The notes beneath the pieces were generated by a model that saw only the letters and a list, made by a program, of their open reading frames with translations, was not told where the DNA came from and searched no databases. DNA of 64,000 nt from Deinococcus sp. YIM 134068 (lineage in GTDB: Bacteria; Deinococcota; Deinococci; Deinococcales; Deinococcaceae), in the NCBI RefSeq assembly GCF_036543075.1, contig NZ_JAZHPF010000007.1, forward strand, positions 1-64,000, given 5' to 3'. The position numbers and the translations under genes are program-made. Of the stretch, positions 1 through 10,417 are shown piece by piece (the first letter of the stretch is position 1; every line of letters begins with the position of its first letter).

Positions 1-1527
<1,527 letters not shown>

Positions 1528-1538
<11 letters not shown>

Positions 1539-3018
1539 GGTTTCGCGCCACATTGCCGTCGATCTGGGCGCGTCGAGCGGTCGCGTCGCATTGGGAACCT
1601 TGCGGGAGGGGCGGCTGAGCGTCGAGGTTTTGCACCGTTTTCCCAACGGCGGCGTGCCCGTGCGCGGCGGCCTGTACTGGGACCTGCTCGGCCTGTGGCG
1701 CGAGATCCTGCATGGTCTGAAACTCGCCTCCTCGCGCGGCCCGGTCGCCAGCGTCGGCGTCAACTCGTGGGCGGTAGACTACGGCCTGCTGGATGACGAG
1801 GGAGAACTGCTCGGCGGCGTCCACCACTACCGCAGCGCCCGCCTGAACGGCGTGATGGAACGGGTGCGGGAAACGGTCGGGGACGGGGCGATCTACGGGG
1901 CGACGGGCATTCAATTCCTGCCCTTCAACACGCTCTATCAACTGGCGGCGGAACGGCCTGAGCGGCTCTCTCAAGCCCGCACCCTGCTGATGGTCCCCGA
2001 CCTCCTCCACTACTGGCTGTGCGGGGCGCGGGTGACGGAGCGGACGAACGCGAGCACGACGCAGTTCTACGACCCCCTCAGCGGAGAGTGGGCGACCCCG
2101 CTGCTGGACGCCCTGAAGCTTCCCACCCACCTCCTGCCGCCCATCGCCTTACCGGGCACCGACCTCGGAGAACTCAGCCCGGAGGTGGCGCGCGAGACGG
2201 GCCTGCACGGCACCCGCGTCATCGTGCCCGCCACACACGACACCGCCTCTGCCGTGGCCGCCGTGCCCGCCGCCGCCGGGGAGACGGGCTGGGCCTACGT
2301 GTCGAGCGGAACGTGGAGCCTCGTCGGGGTGGAGACGCCCCAGCCAGTTCTGACGGACGCCGCCCTCACCGCCAACCTCACGAACGAGGCGGGCGTGAAC
2401 GGCACCACCCGACTCTTGAAAAACGTCATGGGCCTGTGGGTCGTGCAGGAGTGCCGCCGCGCGTGGGACAATGCCGACTTCGCCGCACTGTACGAGGGGG
2501 CGGCGGGCGTCCCGGCGGGTGGCCCGCTCATCGACCCCGACGACGCCCGCTTCCTTCATCCCGGCCTCGATATGCCCGACCGGGTAGGGGCGTACTGCGC
2601 CGAGACCGGCCAGCCCGTTCCCCGGACCCCGGCGGAGGTCATGCGCTGCGTGCTGGACAGCCTCGCCCACCGGACGGTGGATGTGCTGGAGCAGCTTGAG
2701 GCCGTACAGGAGCGACCCATCCGCACCGTCTACGTGGTGGGCGGGGGCGCGCAGAGCGGGTTTCTCAACCAGCTCACCGCCGACCTCTCAGGCCGCACGG
2801 TGGTCGCCGGGCCGGTGGAGGCGACGTTGATGGGCAACCTGCTCGTGCAGGCGGAGGCGAGTGGGGCCATCCCGCGCGGCGGTGTGCGGGAGGTCGTGCG
2901 GGCCTCTGAACTCCTGACGACCTTCATGCCGTCCGGTCCCGTCCCCGCCGGGGAGCGCGAACGCTTCCGCCGCCTCACTGTTCGTCGCGTGACGGATGAG
3001 GCCCTGTCGCGGGGCTAG
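1528..3018 (+). CDS. rhaB: L-rhamnulokinase
   Basis: 496 residues, the normal length for an FGGY-family sugar kinase. The N-terminal phosphate-binding segment DLGASSGR (residues ~9-16) and the rhamnulokinase-type SSGTWSLVG segment (~258-266) are clear, as are the VGVNSWAVDYGLL and YVVGGGAQ segments. It phosphorylates L-rhamnulose to L-rhamnulose-1-phosphate, the substrate of the aldolase encoded just upstream. The ATG overlaps the upstream stop by 11 nt, so the two are likely translationally coupled in the cytosolic rhamnose pathway. No rhamnose isomerase or regulator is in the window; they are probably upstream of its start. Confidence 0.92.
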
Positions 3019-3101
3019 AGTTGGCAGACCCGGCCCCCGTCTCCACCCCACTCGCGGCCCTTCCGGTGAGGAGCGGCCACGAGTCGAAAGGTACGAACCC
3101 C

Positions 3102-3845
3102 TTGACTGTCGATCTGTTCATCACCTGTCTCAACGACGCGATGTTTCCCCGCACGGGCGAGGCGACCGTGAAACTCCTCGAACGCCTCGGCCACGAGGTC
3201 CGCTTCAACGAACGGCAGACCTGCTGCGGCCAGATGCACTTCAACTCCGGGTATCAGGAGGACGCGTTGAAGCTCGTCCGACATTTCGTAGAGACCTTCC
3301 GGGACGCGGAAGCCATCGTCGCCCCCAGCGGCTCCTGCGTCGGCATGGTCCGCGACCTGTACCCCCGCGCCGCCGAGTGGGCCGGGGACGAGGCATTGCT
3401 GGAGGAGGTGAACGCCCTCACCCCGCGCGTGTTCGAGCTGAGCGAGTTCCTCGTCAAGGAGCTGGGCGTGGAGGACGTGGGCGCGTACTACCCGCACCGG
3501 GTCACGTACCACCAGACTTGCCACGCGATGCGGATTTTGCGGGTGGGGGACGCTCCCCTCCGGCTGCTGAGGAACGTCAAAGGCCTGAATCTGGTCGAAC
3601 TCCCCGCCGTGGAGCAGTGCTGCGGCTTTGGGGGCACCTTCTCCGTGAAGAACGCCGACACGAGCACCGCGATGCTCGCCGACAAGGTGCAGAACGTGAT
3701 GAGCACGGGGGCCGAGGCCTGCACCGCCGGGGACAACTCCTGCCTGATGCACATCGGCGGTGGGCTGAGTCGCCTGCAGGCGGGCACCCGCACCGTCCAC
3801 CTCGCCGAGATTCTGGCGAGTACCGAGGGGGAGGTCTTCGCATGA
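3102..3845 (+). CDS. lutA: L-lactate oxidation Fe-S subunit LutA
   Basis: Two cysteine-rich CCG domains (TCCGQ near residue 41 and QCCGFGG near 173) identify the LutA/GlpC-like heterodisulfide-reductase-type subunit. With LutB and LutC it forms the Fe-S complex that oxidises L-lactate to pyruvate. The frame is open from 3021, but the family begins with a segment like DLFITCL, so the TTG at 3102, preceded by AAAGGT, is preferred and gives 247 residues. It follows rhaB closely, which fits lactate arising from lactaldehyde during rhamnose breakdown. The start codon is the only uncertain point. Confidence 0.88.
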   Translation: MTVDLFITCLNDAMFPRTGEATVKLLERLGHEVRFNERQTCCGQMHFNSGYQEDALKLVRHFVETFRDAEAIVAPSGSCVGMVRDLYPRAAEWAGDEALLEEVNALTPRVFELSEFLVKELGVEDVGAYYPHRVTYHQTCHAMRILRVGDAPLRLLRNVKGLNLVELPAVEQCCGFGGTFSVKNADTSTAMLADKVQNVMSTGAEACTAGDNSCLMHIGGGLSRLQAGTRTVHLAEILASTEGEVFA

Positions 3846-3957
3846 GCAATTCTTCGCCGAGCAGGGCGGCGTCCTGGGCAGAACAGGCCCCAAAGCGGTT
3901 GGGAGCCTTGCCCGCCTGCTCGTTCGGGCCTGGGCATTCTTCGTGCGAGGGACACCC

Positions 3958-5460
3958 ATGAGCGCCGGTGGAATCAAGCCCGCCCGGACCTTCCAGCAGG
4001 CCGCGAAGGTGACGCTCGCCAACCCGCAGATGCGCCGTAACCTCCGGCACGCGACCACCGTCATCCGCGAGAAGCGTGAGCGGGCGGTGGCCGAGCTGCT
4101 CGACTGGGAGGCGCTGCGGGACGAGGGCGCGGCGGTCAAGGATCACGTGATGGCGAGGCTCTCGGAGTACCTCCTCGACCTCGAATCCGCCGTCAAGGCC
4201 CGTGGCGGGCACGTCCACTGGGCACGCGACGCGGCGGAAGCGCGGGGGATCGTGGCGGGCATCGCCGAGGGGCACGGGGCGCGGGAGGTCATCAAGGTCA
4301 AGTCCATCTCCACCGACGAGATCGAGCTGAACGCGGCGCTCTCGGAACGCGGCATCCACGCCATCGAGACCGACCTCGCCGAACTGATCGTGCAACTCGC
4401 CGAGGACCGCCCCAGCCACATCCTCGTCCCGGCCATCCACCGCAACCGGGCGGAAATCCGGGACCTCTTCCGGCGCAAGCTCGGCGCGGAACTGCTCACC
4501 GACGAGCCGAAGGCGCTGGCGGAGGCCGCCCGGCTCTACCTGCGCGAGAAGTTCCTGACGACGAAAGTCGCCGTCTCGGGGGCCAATTTCGCCGTTGCCG
4601 AGAGCGGCACCGTCTGCGTCGTGGAGTCCGAAGGCAACGGGCGTATGTGCGTGACTATGCCCGACGTGCTCATCAGCGTCATGGGCATCGAGAAGGTGGT
4701 CCCGACGTGGCAGGACCTCGCCGTATTCATGCGCCTGCTGCCCCGTTCCAGCACCGCCGAGCGCATGAACCCCTACACCTCCTTCTGGTCGGGGGTGACG
4801 CCGGGCGACGGCCCGCAGGAGTTCCACCTCGTCCTGCTCGACAACGGGCGGACGGACGTGCTGGCCGACGAGGTGGGGCGGCAGACGCTCCGCTGTATCC
4901 GCTGCTCGGCCTGCCTGAACGTCTGCCCGGTGTACGAGCGAGCGGGCGGCCACGCCTACGGCAGTGTGTACCCCGGCCCCATCGGCGCGATCCTCACCCC
5001 ACAACTGCTGCATCTGGAGGACAAGAACGCGAACACGCTGCCGTGGGCGAGCAGCCTGTGTGGCGCGTGCTACGACGCCTGCCCGGTCAAGATCAACATT
5101 CCCGAGGTGCTGCTGTACCTGCGCGGCAAGATCACGGAAGAGAAGCCGTTGAGCGTCGAGGCCGTCGCCTTCAAGACCGCCGCGTGGGTGATGAGCGAGC
5201 CGCACCGCTTCGAGGGGGCGATCAGGCTCGCGCGCACGGGGCAGGGACCGCTGGTGAGGAACGGGGCCATTCACGCCCTGCCGGGGATGCTCGGCGGCTG
5301 GACGGACACGCGCGACCTGCCCGCCTTCCCGCCGCAGACCTTCCGCGAGTGGTGGAGGAAACGGCCCGCGCCGCAGGTCCGGGGAGACGACGGGAACGCG
5401 CAGACGAGTGAGGGCGAACCCGTCGCCCCGGAGCGGACGGACGACCGGGGGCCGGTGTGA
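3958..5460 (+). CDS. lutB: L-lactate oxidation ferredoxin subunit LutB
   Basis: About 500 residues. The N-terminal ~300 form a LUD-type domain; two ferredoxin-like cysteine motifs follow, CIRCSACLNVCP near residue 311 and CGACYDACP near 369, each expected to hold a [4Fe-4S] cluster. It is the electron-transfer core of the LutABC lactate oxidation complex. The ATG at 3958 follows GCGAGGG, so it is preferred over the in-frame ATG at 3943. The ~110 nt between lutA and this start contain no gene. The stop overlaps the lutC start by 4 nt. The last ~45 residues are variable and charged. Confidence 0.9.
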   Translation: MSAGGIKPARTFQQAAKVTLANPQMRRNLRHATTVIREKRERAVAELLDWEALRDEGAAVKDHVMARLSEYLLDLESAVKARGGHVHWARDAAEARGIVAGIAEGHGAREVIKVKSISTDEIELNAALSERGIHAIETDLAELIVQLAEDRPSHILVPAIHRNRAEIRDLFRRKLGAELLTDEPKALAEAARLYLREKFLTTKVAVSGANFAVAESGTVCVVESEGNGRMCVTMPDVLISVMGIEKVVPTWQDLAVFMRLLPRSSTAERMNPYTSFWSGVTPGDGPQEFHLVLLDNGRTDVLADEVGRQTLRCIRCSACLNVCPVYERAGGHAYGSVYPGPIGAILTPQLLHLEDKNANTLPWASSLCGACYDACPVKINIPEVLLYLRGKITEEKPLSVEAVAFKTAAWVMSEPHRFEGAIRLARTGQGPLVRNGAIHALPGMLGGWTDTRDLPAFPPQTFREWWRKRPAPQVRGDDGNAQTSEGEPVAPERTDDRGPV

Positions 5461-6086
5461 GCGGGGAGGCGAAGCTCGACATCCTGACGCGCATCAACCG
5501 CGCGCAGGCCCGGCAACAGGAACCGTTCGCGCGGGTGCCCGTCCGTCCCTCGGCCCGCCCGCGCGGCGAGGTCGTGGAGCAGTTCGCCGAGTACGCCGCC
5601 GAGTACCGGGCGAACGTCGTCCGCGTCCCGGCGGCGCAGCTCGCGGGGGCCGTCCGGGACCGCCTCGCCCTGCTGGGCAGCGGGCGCGTCGCCATTCCGG
5701 GGGACCTGCCCGCCGGGTGGCTCCCCCCGGAGTGGCCCTTCACGCCGGACGAACCCGGCGTCACCGACCTGACGGCGGTTCAATCGGTGGTCACGGGCTG
5801 CGCGGTCGCCATCGCGGAGACCGGCACGGTGGTCCTCGATCACGGCGCGGGGCAGGGACGGCGGGCGCTGACGCTGGTGCCGGACCACCACATCTGCGTC
5901 GTGTGGGAGGCGCAGGTGGTGGACAGTGTGCCGGAGGCGGTGGCACACCTGCGGGAGAGCGTGGTGCGCGGGCAGCCGCTGACGTGGATCAGCGGGCCGA
6001 GCGCGACCTCCGACATCGAACTCAGCCGCGTGGAGGGCGTGCACGGCCCCCGCGTCCTCGACCTTCTCCTCGTGCGGGAGGCGTGA
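5457..6086 (+). CDS. lutC: L-lactate oxidation subunit LutC (LUD domain)
   Basis: 209 residues beginning with GTG in a GTGA overlap with lutB. The C-terminal signature ISGPSATSDIE and the preceding ALTLVPDHHICVV segment are typical of LutC/YkgG LUD-domain proteins. It is the third member of the LutABC complex that converts L-lactate to pyruvate. The N-terminal ~50 residues are variable, as is usual in the family. The tight operon with rhaB and both aldolases suggests this lut cluster is dedicated to lactate formed from rhamnose, though it could also use environmental lactate. Confidence 0.88.
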   Translation: MSGEAKLDILTRINRAQARQQEPFARVPVRPSARPRGEVVEQFAEYAAEYRANVVRVPAAQLAGAVRDRLALLGSGRVAIPGDLPAGWLPPEWPFTPDEPGVTDLTAVQSVVTGCAVAIAETGTVVLDHGAGQGRRALTLVPDHHICVVWEAQVVDSVPEAVAHLRESVVRGQPLTWISGPSATSDIELSRVEGVHGPRVLDLLLVREA

Positions 6087-6087
6087 G

Positions 6088-6915
6088 ATGGCCCTGCCCG
6101 AACCCTTTCCACAACTCGGCGAGCTGATCGCCTCCATCGGTGAGGCGGGCCACCGCGTCGCGGGCATGGACGCGAGCGAGGGCGGGGCCGGGAACCTCTC
6201 GGTCTGCCTCGGCTGGCCCGTGGAGGTGCGCCGCCGCTTCCCCATCGGGGAGGACTTCGTGCTGCCACAGCCCGCCCCGAACCTCGCCGGTCACGTGGTC
6301 CTCGTCACCGGGTCGGGGCGAAGGTTGCGAGACATCCGGCACGACCCCGAGGCCAACCTCGCGGCGGTCGTCATCGGCGGGGACGGGCGCGCGGCCCGGC
6401 TGCACACCTCCCCCCGGCGGCTGTTCGAGCGGGTGACGAGCGAGTTCAACTCGCACCTCGCCGTCCACGACGATCAGGTGGGGCGGTCGGGGACGAACTT
6501 CCACGCGGTGGTCCACGCGCAGCCGCCGCATCTGACGTACCTCAGCCACATCGCCGCGTACCGGGAGACCCGCACCCTGAACGAGCGGTTGCTCCGCTGG
6601 CAGCCGGAGACCATCGTGAATCTGCCGGAGGGCATCGGGGTCCTGCCGTTCATCCTGCCCGGCTCCCCGGCGCTGATGGCAGCGAACATCGGGGCGCTGC
6701 GCGAGCACCGGGTCGTCCTGTGGAGCAAACATGGGGTGATGGCGAGGTCGGACGTAAGCATTACGCGGGCGGTGGACCGGGTGGAGTACGCGGAGACGGC
6801 GGCGAAGTACGAGCACCTCGACCTGACGAGCGGCGGGCGGGGCGAGGGCCTGTCGCGCGACGAACTGCGCGAGGTCGTGGAGGCCTTCAACGTGCCCACG
6901 ACCTTGTTGGAGTGA
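6088..6915 (+). CDS. rhaD: RhaD-type class II rhamnulose-1-phosphate aldolase
   Basis: 275 residues, matching the length of E. coli RhaD (274). Shared landmarks are GGAGNLS near residue 32, VVLVTGSGRRLRD near 70, the likely catalytic Glu in TSEFNSHL, and the late metal-ligand His in SKHGVM. It should cleave L-rhamnulose-1-phosphate. The usual HxH metal pair reads HAQ here (VVHAQPPH), so one expected Zn ligand is Gln; this may be a subfamily trait or a loss of activity. It starts 1 nt after lutC and is the second aldolase in the same cluster. An aldolase for a related deoxyketose phosphate is possible. Confidence 0.75.
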   Translation: MALPEPFPQLGELIASIGEAGHRVAGMDASEGGAGNLSVCLGWPVEVRRRFPIGEDFVLPQPAPNLAGHVVLVTGSGRRLRDIRHDPEANLAAVVIGGDGRAARLHTSPRRLFERVTSEFNSHLAVHDDQVGRSGTNFHAVVHAQPPHLTYLSHIAAYRETRTLNERLLRWQPETIVNLPEGIGVLPFILPGSPALMAANIGALREHRVVLWSKHGVMARSDVSITRAVDRVEYAETAAKYEHLDLTSGGRGEGLSRDELREVVEAFNVPTTLLE

Positions 6916-7002
6916 TCCCGGCGCGAGGGAGATTCGATCCGGGTCGGCCCTCGGAAAATCGTTCACCTATCGTCCGTCGTCCCGGCACCGATGAACGAAC
7001 GG

Positions 7003-7030
7003 TTGCCTCTCGACCTGGCCGGGCTACCCT
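7003..7030 (+). promoter_or_regulatory. Candidate promoter for the DUF305 gene
   Basis: TTGCCT at 7003-7008 and TACCCT at 7025-7030 are separated by 16 nt and lie just upstream of a strong GGAGGAGG ribosome site and the ATG at 7048. The match to sigma-70 consensus is moderate and was judged by eye. Confidence 0.3.
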
Positions 7031-7047
7031 GGGGTCGGAGGAGGTGC

Positions 7048-7692
7048 ATGAGCAAACCACGCCGGGCACACACGCCGCCGCTCCTGCCCGCCCTGCTGAT
7101 GGCCCTGCTGGTCGCCCTGCTCGCGCTGACGGCGTTCGTGCTGACCCGGCCCGCCCCTCCCCTCCCCGGCCCGGCGAGCGCCGAGGTGCGCTTCACGCAG
7201 GACATGACCCGGCACCACGAGCAGGCGGTGACGATGGCCCGCCTGATCCGCCCCCGCTCCACGCGGCGCACCGTGCGTTCCCTCGCGCTGGACATCGAGC
7301 TGTCGCAGGGGGAACAGCTTCGGCAGATGCGCGGCTGGCTCACCCTCTGGGGCCAGGGGCCGGGAGCGCCGCCGACCCCCGAACACGCCCGCCATATGGG
7401 GATGGCCTCCCCCGCCGAGCTGGTGTCCCTCTCCACCCTGCCCCCGCGTGAGGCCGAGCGGGCCTTCCTCCGGCTGATGATCCGGCACCACCGGGGGGCG
7501 CTGGCGATGGTGCGGGGGGTCCTGCGGCCCGAGGGGGTGCGGCCTGGCGTGCGGCCCGAAGTCCTGCGGCTGGCGCGGCAGATCGAGGCGAGTCAGCGGG
7601 GCGAGATCATCACCCTGACCGGGCTGCTCTCCCGGCTGGGCGGGCCGGACTCCTCGGACGCCGCGCCTTCCTCGGGTCAGCACCACCATTAG
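7048..7692 (+). CDS. DUF305 family membrane-anchored protein
   Basis: 214 residues from the ATG at 7048, chosen because GGAGGAGG precedes it; an upstream GTG at 6991 has no such site. Residues ~10-32 form one hydrophobic segment, so the protein is probably anchored with its body outside the membrane. The body carries two copies of the DUF305 signature, FTQDMTRHHEQAV and MIRHHRGALAM, rich in His and Met. DUF305 proteins are often found with copper handling genes, but their function is not settled. The C-terminus ends in a short His run that could bind metal. It appears monocistronic and faces the convergent membrane protein gene. Confidence 0.8.
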   Translation: MSKPRRAHTPPLLPALLMALLVALLALTAFVLTRPAPPLPGPASAEVRFTQDMTRHHEQAVTMARLIRPRSTRRTVRSLALDIELSQGEQLRQMRGWLTLWGQGPGAPPTPEHARHMGMASPAELVSLSTLPPREAERAFLRLMIRHHRGALAMVRGVLRPEGVRPGVRPEVLRLARQIEASQRGEIITLTGLLSRLGGPDSSDAAPSSGQHHH

Positions 7693-7770
7693 ACCTTGTG
7701 CGGACGTGGGCGCTGAGAGGTGAAGAAGGTCGAAGGAAGGTGGAAAGTCCACGGATGTTCACGCTTCCCC

Positions 7771-8817
7771 TCACCCCTCCGCCTCCCCCGGCAGCGGCGG
7801 CGGCACGAGCAGGGCGCTCAGGGCCACGCCGCCCAGGCCCGCCATGACGGCGACGCCGAGCCACAGCTCCAAGCTGAGGTTGCTCAGGCCCGCCCCCACG
7901 GCGGCCCCCAGGTAGGGCACCCACACGCAGACGGGCAGCAGGAAGGCGAAGGCCCGCCACGCCCAGACCCGCCCCGGCGAGGGCCGCAGCAGGGCGCACA
8001 CGGTATCGGCCAATAGTCCCGTGAGGACGGCCAGGAGCGGAACCCGCCACTCGCCGGGGGCCAGCATCAGGCTCATGCCGAGGTTGGTGACGGTGTACAT
8101 GACCGTGACGGCCCCGAAGGGGAGGTCGAAGCGCCGCAGCAGCAGGAGCACGGGCGCGGCCAGGATCAGGGCCGTGAGGAGGATGGCGCTCAGCTCACCC
8201 CGCGTCTGCACCCAGCCCAGCCCCTGCGGCACGACCAGCAGGCCCCACATGTACATGTGCATGAAGGCCGTCACGGTGAGGAGCGCCGTGGCCGAGAGGG
8301 TCGCCACCCAGCGGACGCCGGGTGGGGCGCGGCGGGAGGCGGGCAGCCGCCACACGGCATTCAGCGGCGCGGCCAGAATCAGGGCGGCCCCCGCGAACAG
8401 CAGGAGGTGGGTGGGCGACAGCAGGGCTTCGATCCCGACCTCGATGCCGAAGGCGGTGTGCCATCCCATATCTCCCAGCCCGCCCAGCCCGAAGAGTGGC
8501 ACGCCCAGTGCCGCCAGCGCGTAGCCCTCCGGAAAGGCCGCCAGCCCGCGTCCTCCACGCCGCCAGCCCCGGCGGGCGAGCCACAGGCACCACCCGGCGA
8601 CGGCAAGGAAGCCGCTGTAGAAGAGCGCGTGCCAGGGGGTGAAGAAGGTCTCCAGCGTCTCCCCGAACCTGTTGTGTGCCCAGCCGTCCACGAACAACCC
8701 CAGCAGCAGCCAGCCGCCGAGCGCCAGGGTGATGAGGTGCTGCCCGGTGGTGGCCCGGTGTGGTCCGGCGGGGGCGGCGGGCACCGGGACCCGCGCGGGG
8801 GGCGGCACGGTGGTCAT
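7771..8817 (-). CDS. Polytopic membrane protein of unknown function with intramembrane His/Met
   Basis: 348 residues with about nine hydrophobic segments after a Pro/Ala-rich N-terminus. I do not recognise the family. His residues recur at or near segment ends: DGWAHN, PWHALFYSG, DMGWHTAFG, SPTHLLLFAG and FMHMYMWG. Such spacing is seen in haem- or metal-binding membrane proteins, but no specific family can be assigned. It is convergent with the DUF305 gene, 78 nt apart, and the two may share a role in metal handling (inference from the His/Met content of both). It is probably an integral inner-membrane protein. Confidence 0.6.
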   Translation of the reverse strand: MTTVPPPARVPVPAAPAGPHRATTGQHLITLALGGWLLLGLFVDGWAHNRFGETLETFFTPWHALFYSGFLAVAGWCLWLARRGWRRGGRGLAAFPEGYALAALGVPLFGLGGLGDMGWHTAFGIEVGIEALLSPTHLLLFAGAALILAAPLNAVWRLPASRRAPPGVRWVATLSATALLTVTAFMHMYMWGLLVVPQGLGWVQTRGELSAILLTALILAAPVLLLLRRFDLPFGAVTVMYTVTNLGMSLMLAPGEWRVPLLAVLTGLLADTVCALLRPSPGRVWAWRAFAFLLPVCVWVPYLGAAVGAGLSNLSLELWLGVAVMAGLGGVALSALLVPPPLPGEAEG

Positions 8818-8856
8818 GCCTGACTCTAGGACAAATCACGGAAGGAGTGCCGCGCT

Positions 8857-8892
8857 CCCGACCACCTTCCCGACCACCTTCCCGACCACCGT
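8857..8892. repeat. Three tandem 12-bp units
   Basis: The unit CCCGACCACCTT occurs twice in tandem and a third time with one change (ending GT), between the divergent membrane protein and helicase genes. It is a local tandem duplication; no function is evident. Confidence 0.7.
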
Positions 8893-9007
8893 CCCCGCCG
8901 CCTTGTCTCTCCGGGGAGAGCAGTCGGGGAAGCGCCTGAGTCCGCTCGCCCCGGAACGTCATGTCTGTCGCCAAGCGACCCGACCTGTCCCGCTAGGCTG
9001 CTCGTCT

Positions 9008-10417
9008 GTGGCCCCTGTACTGAGGTTGGACCGTGGGACCCTCGTGATGCGCGAGGTGCCTGAAGCTGTGGCGGCCCTCTTCGTGTGGGACGCGCGCAGC
9101 CAGTCCTACCGCGCGCCGGGAAGCGCCTACCGGGCCGTGGTGGAGGGCTGCCGGGGGGCGGGCGTGCCCCTGCGCGACGAGGCGGCGGCCTTCTTGCGCC
9201 TCGACCTCGGCCCCGACCTCGGCTATGCCCGCGAGCTGACCCCCTACCCGCACCAGCAAGAAGCCCTCGCCGCGTGGAAACGGGCCGGGCGGCGGGGCGT
9301 CGTCGTCCTGCCCACGGGCGCGGGCAAGACCCTCGTCGCCCAGCTCGCCCTGCGCGACACCGCCCGCAGCGCCCTGATCTGCGTCCCCACCCTCGACCTG
9401 CTGCACCAGTGGTACGCGGGCCTCCTCGCCGCCTTCCCCGACGCGAACGTGGGCGTCCTGGGGGGCGGCAGCCGGGACCGCACCCCCATCCTCGTGAGCA
9501 CCTACGACTCCGCCGCCATCCACGCCGAGGACCTCGCCGGGGGGTACGGTCTCCAGATTTTCGACGAGGCCCACCACCTCCCCGCCGCCTTCACGCGCGT
9601 CATCGCCGAGATGGGGCTGGCCCCCTACCGCCTCGGGCTGACCGCCACCCCCAAACGCAGCGACGGGCGGGAGAGCGACCTCGACACCCTGATCGGCCCG
9701 GTGGTCTACCGCCGGGCACCGGAGGAGCTCGCCGGGGACACCCTCGCCGAGTACCGCGAGGTCGTCGTCCGGGTGCGGCTCAGCGCCACGGAGCAGCGGC
9801 ACTACGACGAATTGATCGGCATACGCAACGACTTCCTGCGGCGCTCGGGCCTGCGGCTGGGGAGTCCGCAGGGCTGGCAGCAGTTCGTGATGAGGAGCGG
9901 GACCCCGCAGGGCCGGGTGGCGATGCTCGCCCACCGGGAGGCGCGCGGCCTCGCCTACGGCACCGAGGGCAAGTTGCGGGTGCTGGAGGAGGTGCTGGCG
10001 AACCACCCGGCGGAGCGGACGCTGATCTTCACGGACGACAACGCGATGGTCTACCGCGTGAGCCGCGACTTTCTCATCCCGGCCATCACCCACCAGACAC
10101 CCGTCAAGGAGCGCCACGAGGTGCTGGAACACTTCCGCGAGGGGACCTACCGGGTCCTCGTGACGAGCCGGGTGCTCAACGAGGGGGTGGACGTGCCGGA
10201 GGCGAGCGTGGCCGTCGTGCTGTCGGGCACGGCGACCGAGCGCGAGCACATCCAGCGGCTGGGCCGCATCCTGCGCCGGGCCGAGGGCAAGACGGCGGTG
10301 CTGTACGAGGTCATCACCGAGGGCACCTCGGAGGAACGGGTCAGCCAGCGGCGGCACGGCGAGTGGCGGCCCGCGCCCCCGACCCCGGAGTGGGAGACGC
10401 TGAATGCTCCCGACTGA
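9008..10417 (+). CDS. XPB/Rad25-like superfamily 2 DNA helicase
   Basis: 469 residues from the GTG at 9008, where the protein begins with the XPB-type LRLDRGTLV strand. A TAGGCT hexamer ends 8 nt before this codon, so translation may be leaderless. Motif I PTGAGKT is near residue 101, the DEAH box (IFDEAHH) near 185, and motif III reads GLTATP. The C-terminal domain carries VLVTSRVLNEGVDVPEA and the motif VI arginines in HIQRLGRILRR. XPB helicases unwind DNA with 3'-5' polarity and remodel DNA in archaeal and bacterial repair. The stop overlaps the start of a Bax1-like nuclease by 14 nt, the classic XPB partner. Confidence 0.9.
   Translation: MAPVLRLDRGTLVMREVPEAVAALFVWDARSQSYRAPGSAYRAVVEGCRGAGVPLRDEAAAFLRLDLGPDLGYARELTPYPHQQEALAAWKRAGRRGVVVLPTGAGKTLVAQLALRDTARSALICVPTLDLLHQWYAGLLAAFPDANVGVLGGGSRDRTPILVSTYDSAAIHAEDLAGGYGLQIFDEAHHLPAAFTRVIAEMGLAPYRLGLTATPKRSDGRESDLDTLIGPVVYRRAPEELAGDTLAEYREVVVRVRLSATEQRHYDELIGIRNDFLRRSGLRLGSPQGWQQFVMRSGTPQGRVAMLAHREARGLAYGTEGKLRVLEEVLANHPAERTLIFTDDNAMVYRVSRDFLIPAITHQTPVKERHEVLEHFREGTYRVLVTSRVLNEGVDVPEASVAVVLSGTATEREHIQRLGRILRRAEGKTAVLYEVITEGTSEERVSQRRHGEWRPAPPTPEWETLNAPD

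Noticed and set aside
8857..8892. Iterons or regulator sites in the 12-bp tandem repeat
   Set aside because: Only three units, no symmetry and no regulator nearby; most likely a local duplication.
8639..9007. Longer N-terminus for the XPB helicase
   Set aside because: It lies antisense to the membrane protein gene and lacks XPB-like sequence; LRLDRGTLV begins just after 9008.
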